DNA from: Argopecten irradians
Lineage: Eukaryota > Mollusca > Bivalvia > Pectinida > Pectinidae
DNA: 64,000 nt
Direction: 5' to 3'
Assembly: GCF_041381155.1 (NCBI RefSeq)
Contig: NC_091137.1
Span: forward strand, 13,573,765-13,637,764
Part shown: positions 1 to 10,884 of the stretch, in pieces
How positions within the stretch are numbered: position 1 is the first letter of the stretch
Layout of the letters: each line of letters starts with the position of its first letter
Notes under the pieces: generated by a model
Seen by the model: the letters and a program-made list of their open reading frames with translations, nothing else
The model's database searches: none
Told to the model about the DNA's origin: nothing
Program-made: the position numbers and the translations under genes

Positions 1-285
1 GTCCTGTTGATCACCTGTAATAGAGTAAATGTAGAGGAGTACCAAGTGTAACATTGTCAAGGTCAAGGTCCTGTTGATCACCTGTAATAGAGTAAATGTA
101 GAGGAGTACCAAGTGTAACATGGTCAAGGTCCTGTTGATCACCTGTAATAGAATCAATGTAGAAAAGTACCAAGCGTAACATGGTCAAGGTCCTGCTGAT
201 CACCTGTAATAGAATAAATGTAAAGGAGTACCAAGTGTAACATGGTCAAGGTCAAGGTCGTGATAATCACCTCTATTAGAAGTCA
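1..285. repeat. 61-67-bp tandem repeat, about 4.5 copies
   Basis: Units begin GTCCTGTTGATCACCTGTAA and end GTAACATGGTCAAG. Some carry an extra GGTCAAG hexamer or heptamer, giving 61- and 67-bp versions. The last copy (about 258-285) is degenerate. The array starts before the window. It lies downstream of ACBD exon 4, probably in the next intron. Confidence 0.85.
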
Positions 286-543
286 CCTAGCGCAACATAT
301 TAAAGTTTAATTGTTCCTATTGCATTAATAGATTGAAGGGGTTTCAATTTTACCAAAAATATCTTTCTAATTTATGTCTACAAAAATATTCATGATAAAT
401 AAATTATAATCAATCGAAACAGAAACAAAGAATTTGATTTCACTATTATTAAATTTCCTTTTTTTTGTGTCATCTTAAGCGATAGACCAATGGAAACACC
501 TTATTGGCCATGACCACCCTCAACAAACATTGTGTATAAATAC

Positions 544-3500
544 CTTCGAAGGCAACATCTTCAGCTGTAGGCATCTTCTCATCAACAGCCTCGTAGAAAT
601 CACCCAGTTTGGCCATGAAGTCCCTGACGACCTGATCCTGGGGCATCGTCTCCACAATCTACAGTGTACAAAGAAAAACATTAGAGTTTATAGTAATGAT
701 AATTATATCTGGTTACAGAACACATATCACGTCAAATCTCAAGATTCAATTACCGGGTAGCTGTAAATAAATGAAAAAGCTAGTATCGAAATGAGGAAAA
801 ATAACTAACTAATTTGTGCACATTGTTTCCTGAGAAAGATAACTCACAAAGAGCATTATCCTTAGTACTGGTCTATTATATGCATCTAATATTACAGTGT
901 AATAAGTACTGGTCTATCATATATATGAAACCCTGGTCAATACTAGCCGCAATAGATCGCTCGGCTAGAGAGAACTTCTCTTTAGCTCGATCGGTTGAGC
1001 GTCAGACTAGTAATCCAGAGGTCCCGAGTTCGATCCCTGGCAGAGGCAGGTATTAAATTTATTGTAAATCCTGCACCCTGTTACATTGGCGCCCATGTAG
1101 GGACTCGGGAATGATACTTCACGATACCTGCGAAGGAATCGTTGTGACCCCTGGAAACTCGAGGACGAGTTGATTCCTGGAGGGGGAGTATGAAACCCTG
1201 GTCAATACTAGCCGCAATAGATCGCTCGGCTAGAGAGAACTTCTCTTTAGCTCGATCGGTTGAGCGTCAGACTAGTAATCCAGAGGTCCCGAGTTCGATC
1301 CCTGGCAGAGGCAGGTATTAAATTTATTGTAAATCCTGCACCCTGTTACATATATCTAATATTACAGTGTAATTAGTACTGGTCTATTATATACATCTAA
1401 TATTACAGTGTAATTAGTACTGGTCTATTATATATATCTAATATTACAGTGTAATAAGTACTGGTCTATCATATATATCTAATATTACAGTGTAATTAGT
1501 ACTGGTCTATTATATATATCTAATATTACAGTGTAATAAGTACTGGTCTCATACAGACCAGTACTGGTCTATCATATATATCTAATATTACAGTGTAATT
1601 AGTACTGGTCTATTATATATATCTAATATTACAGTGTAATAAGTACTGGTCTATCATATATATCTAATATTACAGTGTAATTAGTACTGGTCTATTATAT
1701 ATATCTAATATTACAGTGTAATAAGTACTGGTCTGTCATATATATCTAATATTACAGTGTAATTACAAACTGATTAGCAGACCAACAGACCATGCACAGA
1801 AGATGAGAGTATGTTCTTTTAAACTTGGAAATATTGTTTTAATTATCTAATTGCCACAGGTTAATCGTCTACATGACTTCACCTACCTAACTAGGATTTT
1901 TCTCACTGACTGAAGTCAGTGTTCTGTCGCCAAAGTTTTAAGTTTTGACATTTAAATATATTGATTAAATTGCTAATCAGTTCAATATATACATATAGTT
2001 CATATATGTGTATTCCTTTTACAACATCTGAAGTTTTCTAAAACTAATATTAACTTCTCAGCTAGAAATTATTTATGCTCAGTTTTAAAATTGTTATGTA
2101 TTCTTTGATTCTGGAGCTTAGCTTTGGGGTCTGGATTAGGTACAAAAAATAGCCACCACCAGATCTATAGATAGGTTTTTATTTATACCAACAGACTGAA
2201 ATGCATCAGAGATATTATCTCCAATGAAAATGCTTTAAACTTATTATTTGACTATGAATTTACAAACTAGTATACCTGTTCAACAAACCAGAACAATAGA
2301 ACATGATGAACTATTGAGATTTTACCATACTGCTGTATATAAAGTGTAATCCACCTGATATATAGTCACTTCACACTAGAGAAACATGACTTTGGGCATA
2401 TTTCATTGGTTGTAGTGAGTGGACATTGTGATGTCGTAACAGTAACAATGACAATATGGCTGCCTCCATTGGCATTTTTTCAACACATATTGACTTTAGA
2501 ACATTAAATTATGTTCTTGTAGTTATGTGATAAAAAATATCTAAATTTGTTTTCATTTCATATCAATTCAGTTCAATTCTGTATAACCTTAAACCATATG
2601 TAATTTAGAGTTCATCTGATATCAGCTTTGAAGAAAAAAACATATCTGAGAAACAAAAGTGTTGAAATTTTTAAGAACTGTGAAAAGGGTTTGGCAAGAC
2701 CACCAAAAAACAACATGTTTCATTGGTACATCAGCTAAAATTTACAATTTCTTATGTCCATTTTTAATATCAGAAATCATTTCAAAATCATCTTGATATT
2801 GATTATCAAAGACATTGCTTTCAATGTATAAATGTATTGTCATATTGAATGTCTACATAGTGACAGCAGGGTTTTGCTGAAGAAACAAAGGAGACGTGCC
2901 TTGTGTACATTATCTACTGGTAAAAAAAGGAAGAGTTCCCTACCCCTTTATCTCCATTCTCATTCATTTGACGCATTTTTTCTGTGCAAATTTTGATACT
3001 CTGAAAGGTAACATTAAAGCTTTATTAGGTGAGGTTTGGGGAAAATAATTTACCAATATATTTCACATTGTAATCTAATCGTACATATATTCTTCAAGGT
3101 TTTCTTTAATTTTTGGAGTTATGTTTTATTATAATTGGGATTGATCTAGTTAAAATTTCATAACATATGAGCTGGGAATTGAAGCTTATTCTTACATATT
3201 GATATGTAATTAATCCATTGTTTGGTTTTTGTTTGCTGCTAGTTGCAGAAAGCAGTTATTTACCTATATACATGTAGCAAAAAGGAAGAGCCAAAGCAAA
3301 GCAACAGCCTTGATAAAAATGAAAGACTTTAAAAATTATTTTTAAAACATAGATGTTAAATATTACAATGGAATTTGACCTCATATTTATAAACTGATAT
3401 TTAAAACTAATTCATTTCATTGTCTTCCACTCTTTCATGAATAATTTTCAATCTACATTGACCTTATAGCCCCGTATAAAAATACCTATATTAAGGTTTC

Positions 3501-6500
3501 CATGATATAGCTATAAGCACCATTGGATTTTCATTAATATCTTATTCCTCTCCAAGTACATATGCTGTTAGGAGAAACTTTAGAGAAATTTCTATTTCAA
3601 AGTTTAAAAATCAAAAAAAAAAAAAAAAAAAAAAAAAAATCCTTAAAGGTCAATGAGCTACAATTTACTAAAATTATTAGCTAAAGAAAATCAAAATGAG
3701 GAACTTCTAATGATCAATCTTCAGCACCAGCATGGTGTATGTAATTAAGTGAGTTACTTAAGTGTTTATAAAGTAAAAGGAACTTAAATAGGAGGAAGTA
3801 AAAGCAAGAGAACAAAATAATCATTCTTACATTTATACAAGTTTTAACAATGGATAATGTAAATCTATAATATTATGTTAAGTGTGTAAATGTCAGGAGG
3901 CATGTACTACTCTTGAGCACACAAAAGCACAATACATAAAGGACACACAGATCAATAAGAGACCTTTTTGAGTTCCTCCACATAGTTTGTCATGGCCTGC
4001 TCTGGTTCCATATCTCCTAGTTTGGTCCAAGCATCCCTAAAATACAAACAATCAACATTCAGATTGTATTTTGTCTGACAATGCCATGTTTGTTTAAGTT
4101 ATTCTATTCCATCAGAAAGCTACTGGAGTGATTAGCTTTTTCTTTTTTGTTATAAGATAATATTTGAAATGTAGTAGTACAATAGGATGATTTTTTTATG
4201 TGATTTAAATAAGACACATTGGTATACAAATGAGATAAACAAACAAAATATCAATTTTAAACAATCACATTCTATTGCCTAATTGGATGAAATATTTTAT
4301 CAAAATTAGGAAAAGCATATATTAAAAACTTGAAATAAAATTTGCGAACCATTTTTTCTTGGCGACCACATCCCATGCCCAAGGTTTAGGTTTTGTACAT
4401 GGTCCTTCTGTTGCTTGTTTGTAGTATCCATAGAAGTTCAACATCATCTCGTACGACGGCTGGAAAGGTCCTGAATTAAAATAAATTATGGAAACATTTT
4501 AATAAATTGATATGCATGTATGGTAGTCAAAATCAGAAACGTATATTGTTTCTGTCAAATTTCTGTATACCCTCATCTTCAAAACAGCATACATAATTGT
4601 ACATTATATACATCTGCATGTCCCATCAACATTCCAAAATGTATAACTACTAAGTAAAATGGTGACCACAAACACATACAATGTACAACTAGTGGGGAGG
4701 TGAAAGAAAGGTCTTTATTTTCATTTTTCTTATATATAAGCAACCCTTACAGTGACATTTTGTGTTTTTATATTAACAAGATTTGGGATAATGTTTCCAG
4801 TAAATGAAAGCTATAAGGTAATAGCTTCAATGACGTAGCTCTGAACGACGGACGGACAATTTCTGACATATGGTCCTCTTTAGAGCTACGATTCCGTCCC
4901 ATTGACCGTAGGTTTGCAAAACATCCAGCAGTGAAGATGTTACATTTCATGTGTGTCATGTAAATTTGTAATTAAATTCCTGTCTAAATTATGTTTGTTA
5001 GCAAATTTAAATGTCTTGCGCTCCAAATATTGCAGTTAATACGCACCATATATGGAATGACATACAAAGTTTCACTCCAAAAGAAATATATATTATGTCA
5101 CAGAGTTTTTAACGTGAATTCAAAAATTCTTTTTGGCTAAATTCCAAATAATATTTTCATTTGTACATGCAGACTCACAAGGTTTATTCTTAGTTTGTTG
5201 GGGTTTTTTAACTTCAAAAAGTATCACCTGTTGAGTGTTTCATTTCGTCATGGTTTCTGGTTAATCAAACATGGCGGCGTATTTGAACAGAACTATATAT
5301 ATGTGTGTTGTGTTTGCCTTGGATTTTACCACTAATAGTTGATGAAACATTATAATTGAAAGGTTTGTGAATTGAATATTGATCATAGTTGTCAGAACAA
5401 TACAGTTAACATATGGATATTATATATCCAAAAAATATATTGGATCACATTGGGGTTTGCAACACTATAGGCAATGGGATGGAATTAATACCCTGTCGGG
5501 AATGGAGTGGAGACAGGGTATGATTATTCGTTCTATAAGGTTAGTGTAAACACAGCAAGACTATTCTTTATAATCTTAATTTTATTTAAATATGCGCCGT
5601 GTGAATCCTGTCTTATGAAGTAACAAACTCAAACTCGAAATAAGGCTACCTCAGTGGAGCATTGTTGTTGATTATTACACCATTTGTTTATTATATAATG
5701 TAGTGGGATTGGACTGGGACAATCATCCGTGATCAGGTCGCTCAGTCGGTACATCACTCGGCTAGTGTTTGGAGGGTCCCGGGTTTGAATCCAGGTCTGG
5801 CTGCAACATTTTCTCCTCTCCTATTACAGAATTGGCGCCCAACTAAATAACCCACGGTGGTGGTAGTGTTTCCCACAGGAAAAAAAAGGGCATGGTGCTA
5901 GGTTTTGAAAAGGGCACCTTGACCGCGATAAATAACCATCAGAGGGGCACAAAGGTTATATCGACAACTTCCAATACAAGGGAAAATCTTTAAAACTGTC
6001 TTGTTGTTTATTTAATTCTGGTTCAACTTAATATCACTTAAATGCTTTAAACTCTCCGATTTTCTAAGTAATATCAGGACATTTATTTAATTATTCTGGG
6101 TAAAAAAATGATTTTGGATATTGGAATCTATCGATCATATGATCATGACTATAATTGATTCACAAGAAAGATCTAAATTTCATTTATATTAATTAAAAGA
6201 TTGGGAATAATGCCTTTATTTCAATCCTATTACCTTTATTTTAATATATCTTTATTGAAATATTAAAAATACTGTATAATTTAATTGAATAAGTTTACCA
6301 TGTTTCAAAATAATGGATATTAAATTGAAATAATGTTCTTAAATTTACAAGCACTAAATTAAGATAATACAGATCATTGTTAAAGTAGTATTCAAAATGT
6401 AATTTATCTGAGAGAGAAAAAAGTAAATTTCTTTTTAATTTGATTTGTTTTAATTAATTTGCTATTAATTATTTTATTATTATTAATTTATTTTGTCCGA

Positions 6501-7735
6501 AAATAAATTCACACTGAAATTCTAAAAAAAATATACCATTTTCATTTTTAAAAACATGAATATTAGTAAATCCTGAATCCGGATCGACTATTACAATATA
6601 CCCAAAATGGCGGCCATTACGATTGCAAAGCTTGTGACATTCATCAGTATAGATATGCCTATTAAACATTAAAAACGTGAGTAAATCATTTACAGTTGTA
6701 AACAGTATTTGTTTTTGTTGTAGTGCTCACTAGCTGTAGTCATAAAACTTAATGAAAGGCCAGCTGATTGTTTTCTAGGCTGCCGATCGGCTGCTTGACT
6801 TCAGCTTACGTAACTGTTAGGCCTAATACACAGACGTGAAAGTGACACCACAAGCCAAGGTGGAAATAGCCCAAGGCTGCTAATTAGGGCCACTGGGGTG
6901 TTGGTCATGGGGTCAGGAAGTGGTCACACCTCTTTTGTTTACTTAATTATCAAGTCACTGCCTGGTATTTTGGTAGTTTAGTAAACGTGTACTGGGGACA
7001 AACAGGGGCAGGGCGTTAGGTTATAGGGGCATGGCGTCAGGTAAAAAGGGCACAGTGCCATGCTAATCGGGGCTGTGGGAAACACTAAGTGGTGTTTGAA
7101 AGGGTCTCGTATGTCTTCAAGGGCGAAGACTTCGAGAAAGGAGAGAGGAGTGTTGGGGGATTGGACTGGGTCAATTATCGGTGACCATGCAGGTATCTCA
7201 GTCGGTAGAGCAATCAGCAAGTGATTGGAGGGTCCCGGGTTGGAATCCCGGTCTGGTCGCTTCATTTTCTCCTCTAATGTTACATTAAAATACATGTATG
7301 GCAATAAAATTAACACATGATAATCGTGTGAAAATTAAAAAAAAAATCTGTTTTCCTCAATTGTAACAAGTTGCAATCGTGTCCCCTACACCTCAAAAAT
7401 ATCCTGCAACTTTACTAAATATATATAACGTTAACATAAGTTATGACTCAGGCAGAATACGTTCCGGCAATGTTAGAAACAGAAACATATGCGTCTGTCT
7501 TTACATAGTCCTGTGTAGTTGAACTTTGTAATTTGTAGTAAAACATTGTGCAGTCGGTTCATTTGTGACTGATCAATACCAGCTCTGTTGGATCATGATA
7601 GATTAATTTAACAATAAACAAAATGTGTGCACAATATATAGTCCAGTGTTGCTAAATAACATACGCACCATTTTTTGGCAAACCATGGATAACTTTCACA
7701 GCGGCATCGAAACGCTCCTTTGGCGAGGTCGCCAT
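544..7735 (-). CDS. Acyl-CoA-binding domain protein, ACBD4/5-like (exons 1-4, partial at the left edge)
   Basis: Four coding exons on the minus strand: 7735-7669, 4470-4350, 4036-3964 and 658-544. All junctions are GT-AG and the phases agree. The spliced protein starts MATSPKERFDAAVKVIHGLP and continues through PSYEMMLNFYGYYKQATEGP, KKKWDAWTKLGDMEPEQAM and VEELKKIVETMP. This is a full ACB domain (about residues 5-90) with the YKQAT and KWDAW motifs, the lysine and tyrosine surfaces that bind long-chain acyl-CoA in this family. The continuation IVETMPQDQVV...FYEAVDEKMP resembles the segment after the domain in ACBD4/ACBD5, peroxisomal tail-anchored proteins that tether peroxisomes to the ER. 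FFAT motif, coiled coil and tail anchor would lie beyond position 1 and are not visible. The start has a good context (CCAAAATGGCG). The exon 3 donor is GTCTCT, weaker than the others. Introns 1 (3.2 kb) and 3 (3.3 kb) are full of mobile elements. The ACB domain is certain; the ACBD4/5 subclass is inferred. Confidence 0.93.
862..1766. repeat. 42-bp satellite, interrupted by a miniature LTR element
   Basis: AT-rich monomers contain CTAATATTACAGTGTAATTA and GTACTGGTCTAT. Copies alternate between a TTAGTACTGGTCTATTA form and a TAAGTACTGGTCTATCA form, so the higher-order unit is about 84 bp. One unit at 1550 carries a short CATACAGACCAGTACTGG foldback. The array is broken at 926-1350 by an inserted element and lies in ACBD intron 3. 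Confidence 0.88.
926..1350 (+). mobile_element. TRIM-like miniature LTR retroelement, 425 bp, with tRNA-like LTRs (family A)
   Basis: Two 160-bp direct repeats, 926-1085 and 1191-1350, look identical base for base. Each starts TGAAACCC and ends TGTTACA, the TG...CA ends of an LTR. Immediately after the left LTR is a candidate primer-binding site, TTGGCGCCCATGTAGGGAC, whose TGGCGCCC core is complementary to a tRNA-Lys 3' end. Immediately before the right LTR is a polypurine tract, GGAGGGGGAGTA. The interior is only 105 bp and noncoding. A 4-bp target duplication TATA flanks it (922-925, 1351-1354), and removing element plus one TATA restores a normal satellite unit. Each LTR contains a tRNA-like stretch with an A box (TAGCTCGATCGGTTGAGCG) and a B box (GAGTTCGATCCCT), so Pol III promotion is possible. 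The anticodon arm is degenerate. The element needs an autonomous partner for proteins. Confidence 0.85.
1767..3963. other. ACBD intron 3, remainder
   Basis: AT-rich sequence with no open frame or recognisable element. It contains a 28-nt A run near 3612-3639. The exon 3 splice acceptor and donor lie at its right end. Confidence 0.6.
5489..5521. other. Short perfect hairpin in ACBD intron 1
   Basis: ATACCCTGTC (5489-5498) pairs exactly with GACAGGGTAT (5512-5521) around a 13-nt loop. It could be a remnant of a foldback element. No function is implied. Confidence 0.5.
5699..7284 (+). mobile_element. Older tRNA-like miniature LTR element (family B), split by a hAT-like insertion
   Basis: The left LTR is 5699-5828 (130 bp, TGTAGTGGG...CTATTACA). 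It is followed after GAA by a primer-binding site TTGGCGCCCAAC that fits the 3' end of tRNA-Lys. The right LTR is 7151-7284 (TGTTGGGGG...TGTTACA), preceded by a purine-rich GAGAAAGGAGAGAGGAG. The LTRs are homologous but clearly diverged, so this copy is old. Each contains a tRNA-like segment. In the right LTR the A box reads TATCTCAGTCGGTAGAGCA and the T arm forms a perfect 5-bp stem (CCGGG, loop TTGGAAT, CCCGG). The interior matches the copy at 37.0-37.3 kb once the 1.2-kb insertion (5864-7087) is removed. No convincing target duplication remains. Confidence 0.75.
5864..7087. mobile_element. Non-autonomous hAT-like DNA element nested in the family-B LTR element
   Basis: Perfect 15-bp terminal inverted repeats, TAGTGTTTCCCACAG (5864-5878) and CTGTGGGAAACACTA (7073-7087), resemble hAT termini. 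Both ends carry G-rich subterminal GGGCATGG-type motifs. Flanking 8-mers GGTGGTGG (5856-5863) and AGTGGTGT (7088-7095) match at 6 of 8 positions, as expected for an old hAT target duplication. Removal restores the interior seen in the 37-kb relative. No transposase frame is present in its 1224 bp. Confidence 0.75.
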
Positions 7736-7745
7736 TTTGGACTGT

Positions 7746-7751
7746 CACGTG
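7746..7751 (-). promoter_or_regulatory. CACGTG E-box just upstream of the ACBD start codon
   Basis: A palindromic CACGTG lies 10 bp upstream of the ATG (7735-7733). E-boxes of this type bind bHLH-ZIP factors and are common near animal lipid-metabolism promoters. It could equally lie in the 5' UTR, because no TATA box or transcription start can be fixed. Confidence 0.3.
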
Positions 7752-8309
7752 ATACCAGTCAACTCTAAAGTCTGAACCCACATGTCCGTTTATCCGGATG
7801 ATTAATCATTAGAAAACCATCTTAGATTTCATAAAGATTGGCCAAAGTGGTTAAAACTATTTGAACGTGCAAATTCCTTTCGGAACAAGGACGTATATGA
7901 GACTCTTAAGGTTGCTTCGGACAAACCCCAAACCATTTCTTAAAATAATTTAAAAAAAAGTTGAATCAGTAATCGGGATCAATTGTTTTTTGGTTTGTCA
8001 TACTTATTTTGCTATGTCGAGCGATGATTTTAAAATTATTTTCAATATGAACATGTATGTAACACTACATGTGTATGTGTGTGAATTTGCCATCGTGATA
8101 TTATCTGTCAATCCTTCTTGTATTCACTCTTTCTGTTCTTTATATGTTCATGCACATGTATTTATTATATAGTTTATCAAACAGGAAAGTCGTTCTATAA
8201 TCATGACTCATGAGTGTGACTATTGTTTGAATTTGTCGCATGACAAATAACCAGACGACCCAAGGGCTTACGCGGTCACCTGAGTTACTATGCATAAAAT
8301 TTAACAAAA
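7752..8309. other. Intergenic, upstream of ACBD
   Basis: No gene is recognised. Short open frames have no family resemblance. The promoter of the ACBD gene should lie at its left end. Confidence 0.5.
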
Positions 8310-9102
8310 TGGAAAAATAAAAAAAATTCAAAATTGGTATAAATTATCAAGTCAGAGACGAGCATATTTGTCTCATCTTGAAAGGTGAGGACAGAAACAG
8401 CAAAATTCAGCTTGTGGCAATTTATATATTTCAAATATTATATAACAAATACAGTTCGAGAACACCATTTTTCTTAACTTTTTTGAAATCAACTTGTCGC
8501 TCGACGACGGAAGGAAAGGACGACATATAATAGGTCAAAAATGAGATTCGTCTCAGGTTTCCTATTATACGAACATTCAGGCGCTACGTTATGAGAAATA
8601 TGGTCATGAGAACACTGTACTGATAATTTTAAATATTAACTTATAAAAACATGAATTTTATCTTAACACCAAAGAAATTGATATCTATAAATAAGTGCGA
8701 AAACCACTGATCTGGCATTTCTGATTTTTATACTTTTAGGTCAGTGTGACCTACTTTTCTAAATATTGTAAGTCGTATCAATATGAATTGTTATCTTGGG
8801 ATGAACATAACACACGAAGCCGAATTTGGCACAATTGGGTTCAGTGTGATCCTCAGGCTTTTCATGCACTAATACGTGATAACACAATAAGAATGTGATA
8901 ATCCCCTCTGCAAATTCCATGCACACACGAACATGTCATTTGTTGATGCGATAATAGGTCAGTGTGACCTACTTTTCTAACCATTTTGTGACATGTACAT
9001 TAAGATTGATAACTGCGATAATCCCAAAAACATTAGGATACATGACTTTCTGTACAATTAGGTCTCATGTGTGTCCTACTTTTCTTTATAAATTACAACA
9101 TG
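8310..9102. repeat. Flank of the 51-bp satellite: duplicated segment plus a degenerate ancestral unit
   Basis: About 8320-8760 is a diverged copy of 10480-10815. Shared landmarks in the same order are CAAAATTGGTA, AGAGACGAG, ACAGAAACAG, GAACACCATTTTT, GGCGCTACGTTA and GAGAACACTG. GGTCAGTGTGACCTACTTTTC occurs at about 8741 and 8957, with a third diverged form at 9060. At 8893-8925 the sequence TGTGATAATCCCCTCTGCAA looks like a degenerate single copy of the 51-bp monomer. Confidence 0.65.
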
Positions 9103-10400
9103 CACATGCACTGAATACATGTACATTGTATGGATGCGATATCCCTCAGCAAATACATGCACTGAATACATGTACATTGTATGGATGCGATATCCCTCAG
9201 CAAATACATGCACTGAATACATGTACATTGTATGGATGCGATATCCCTCAGCAAATACATGCACTGAATACATGTACATTGTATGGATGCGATATCCCTC
9301 AGCAAATACATGCACTGAATACATGTACATTGTATGGATGCGATATCCCTCAGCAAATACATGCACTGAATACATGTACATTGTATGGATGCGATATCCC
9401 TCAGCAAATACATGCACTGAATACATGTACATTGTATGGATGCGATATCCCTCAGCAAATACATGCACTGAATACATGTACATTGTATGGATGCGATATC
9501 CCTCAGCAAATACATGCACTGAATACATGTACATTGTATGGATGTGATATCCCTCAGCAAATACATGCACTGAATACATGTACATTGTATGGATGTGAAT
9601 ATCCTCAGCAATATCTCAGCAAATAATGCACTGAATACATGTACATTGTATGGATGTGATATCCCTCAGCAAATACATGCATGAATACATGTACATTGTA
9701 TGGATGTGATATCCCTCAGCAAATACATGCACTGAATACATGTACATTGTATGGATGTGATATCCCTCAGCAAATACATGCACTGAATACATGTACATTG
9801 TATGGATGTGATATCCCTCAGCAAATACATGCACTGAATACATGTACATTGTATGGATGTGATATCCCTCAGCAAATACATGCACTGAATACATGTACAT
9901 TGTATGGATGTGATATCCCTCAGCAAATACATGCACTGAATACATGTACATTGTATGGATGTGATATCCCTCAGCAAATACATGCACTGAATACATGTAC
10001 ATTGTATGGATGTGATATCCCTCACTGAATACGCAAATGATTCCATCAGCATACATGCACTGAATACATGTACATTGTATGGATGTGATATCCCTCAGCA
10101 AATACATGCACTGAATACATGTACATTGTATGGATGTGATATCCCTCAGCAAATACATGCACTGAATACATTGTATGGATGTGATATCCCTCAGCATGCA
10201 CTGAATACATGTACAAATACATGCACTGAATACATGTACATTGTATGGATGTGATATCCCTCAGCAAATACACACTGAACATGTATGCACTGAATACATG
10301 TGATATCCCTCAGCAATGTGATATCCCTCACTAAATACATGCACTGAATACATGTACATTGTATGATGTGATATCCCTCACAAAATACATGCTATACATT
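9103..10400. repeat. 51-bp satellite, left block (about 25 copies)
   Basis: The monomer is 51 bp: TGAATACATGTACATTGTAT followed by GGATGYGATATCCCTCAGCA and AATACATGCAC. Y is C in the first eight units and T afterwards. From about 9600 the copies acquire deletions, and by 10200-10400 the array decays. The unit length is a multiple of three without stops in several frames, so long open frames here are artefacts. Confidence 0.95.
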
Positions 10401-10884
10401 GTAAGATTGTTATGTCGCTGACAACAACGAAAACATCATGTTTTGTAAATATGGTAAAAATTGCGAATGGAATGGAAAGAAAGACTTTCAAAATTGGTAA
10501 AAATTTATCAAGTTAGAGACGAGTGATTGTCTCCCTTTCTAGTGTACACAACAGAAACAGGTAGTATATTTCAAAATTAAATATCACAAAAAGAAGTTCG
10601 AAAACACCATTTTTTTAACATTTTTGAAATCTAGGGCTTGAAAAATGGAAGGAAAAAAAAGACATATAAAAAAAAAATTACATGTTTTTTCCCAAAATTA
10701 TGGCGCTACGTTAAGAGAAAATTGATGAGAACACTGTCTTGATTACTTATTTTCCGCTTAAACATGATTTCAACCTAAGTATAAGGCCAATCATTTTCTA
10801 TTTTTATACTTTTTACTACTCTCTGTTAAGTCCGAAAGTACGAAAATGAGTATCTTTGGGCAGGGGCGTAGCCAGGATTGGCAA
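10401..10884. repeat. Duplicated non-tandem spacer between the two 51-bp blocks
   Basis: A diverged copy of the 8320-8760 flank lies at about 10480-10815, between decayed 51-bp units on the left and fresh units on the right. This suggests that flank and array were duplicated together. No coding potential is seen. Confidence 0.6.

Noticed and set aside
970..1052. Functional tRNA gene
   Set aside because: A and B boxes are present, but the anticodon and acceptor stems do not pair. The segment lies inside an LTR and is duplicated with it.
7180..7260. Functional tRNA gene
   Set aside because: The T arm is perfect, but the anticodon loop is too short and the acceptor stem is incomplete. It is part of a family-B LTR.
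8964..10282. Many overlapping open frames of 78-220 codons
   Set aside because: Same cause: the left block of the 51-bp satellite.
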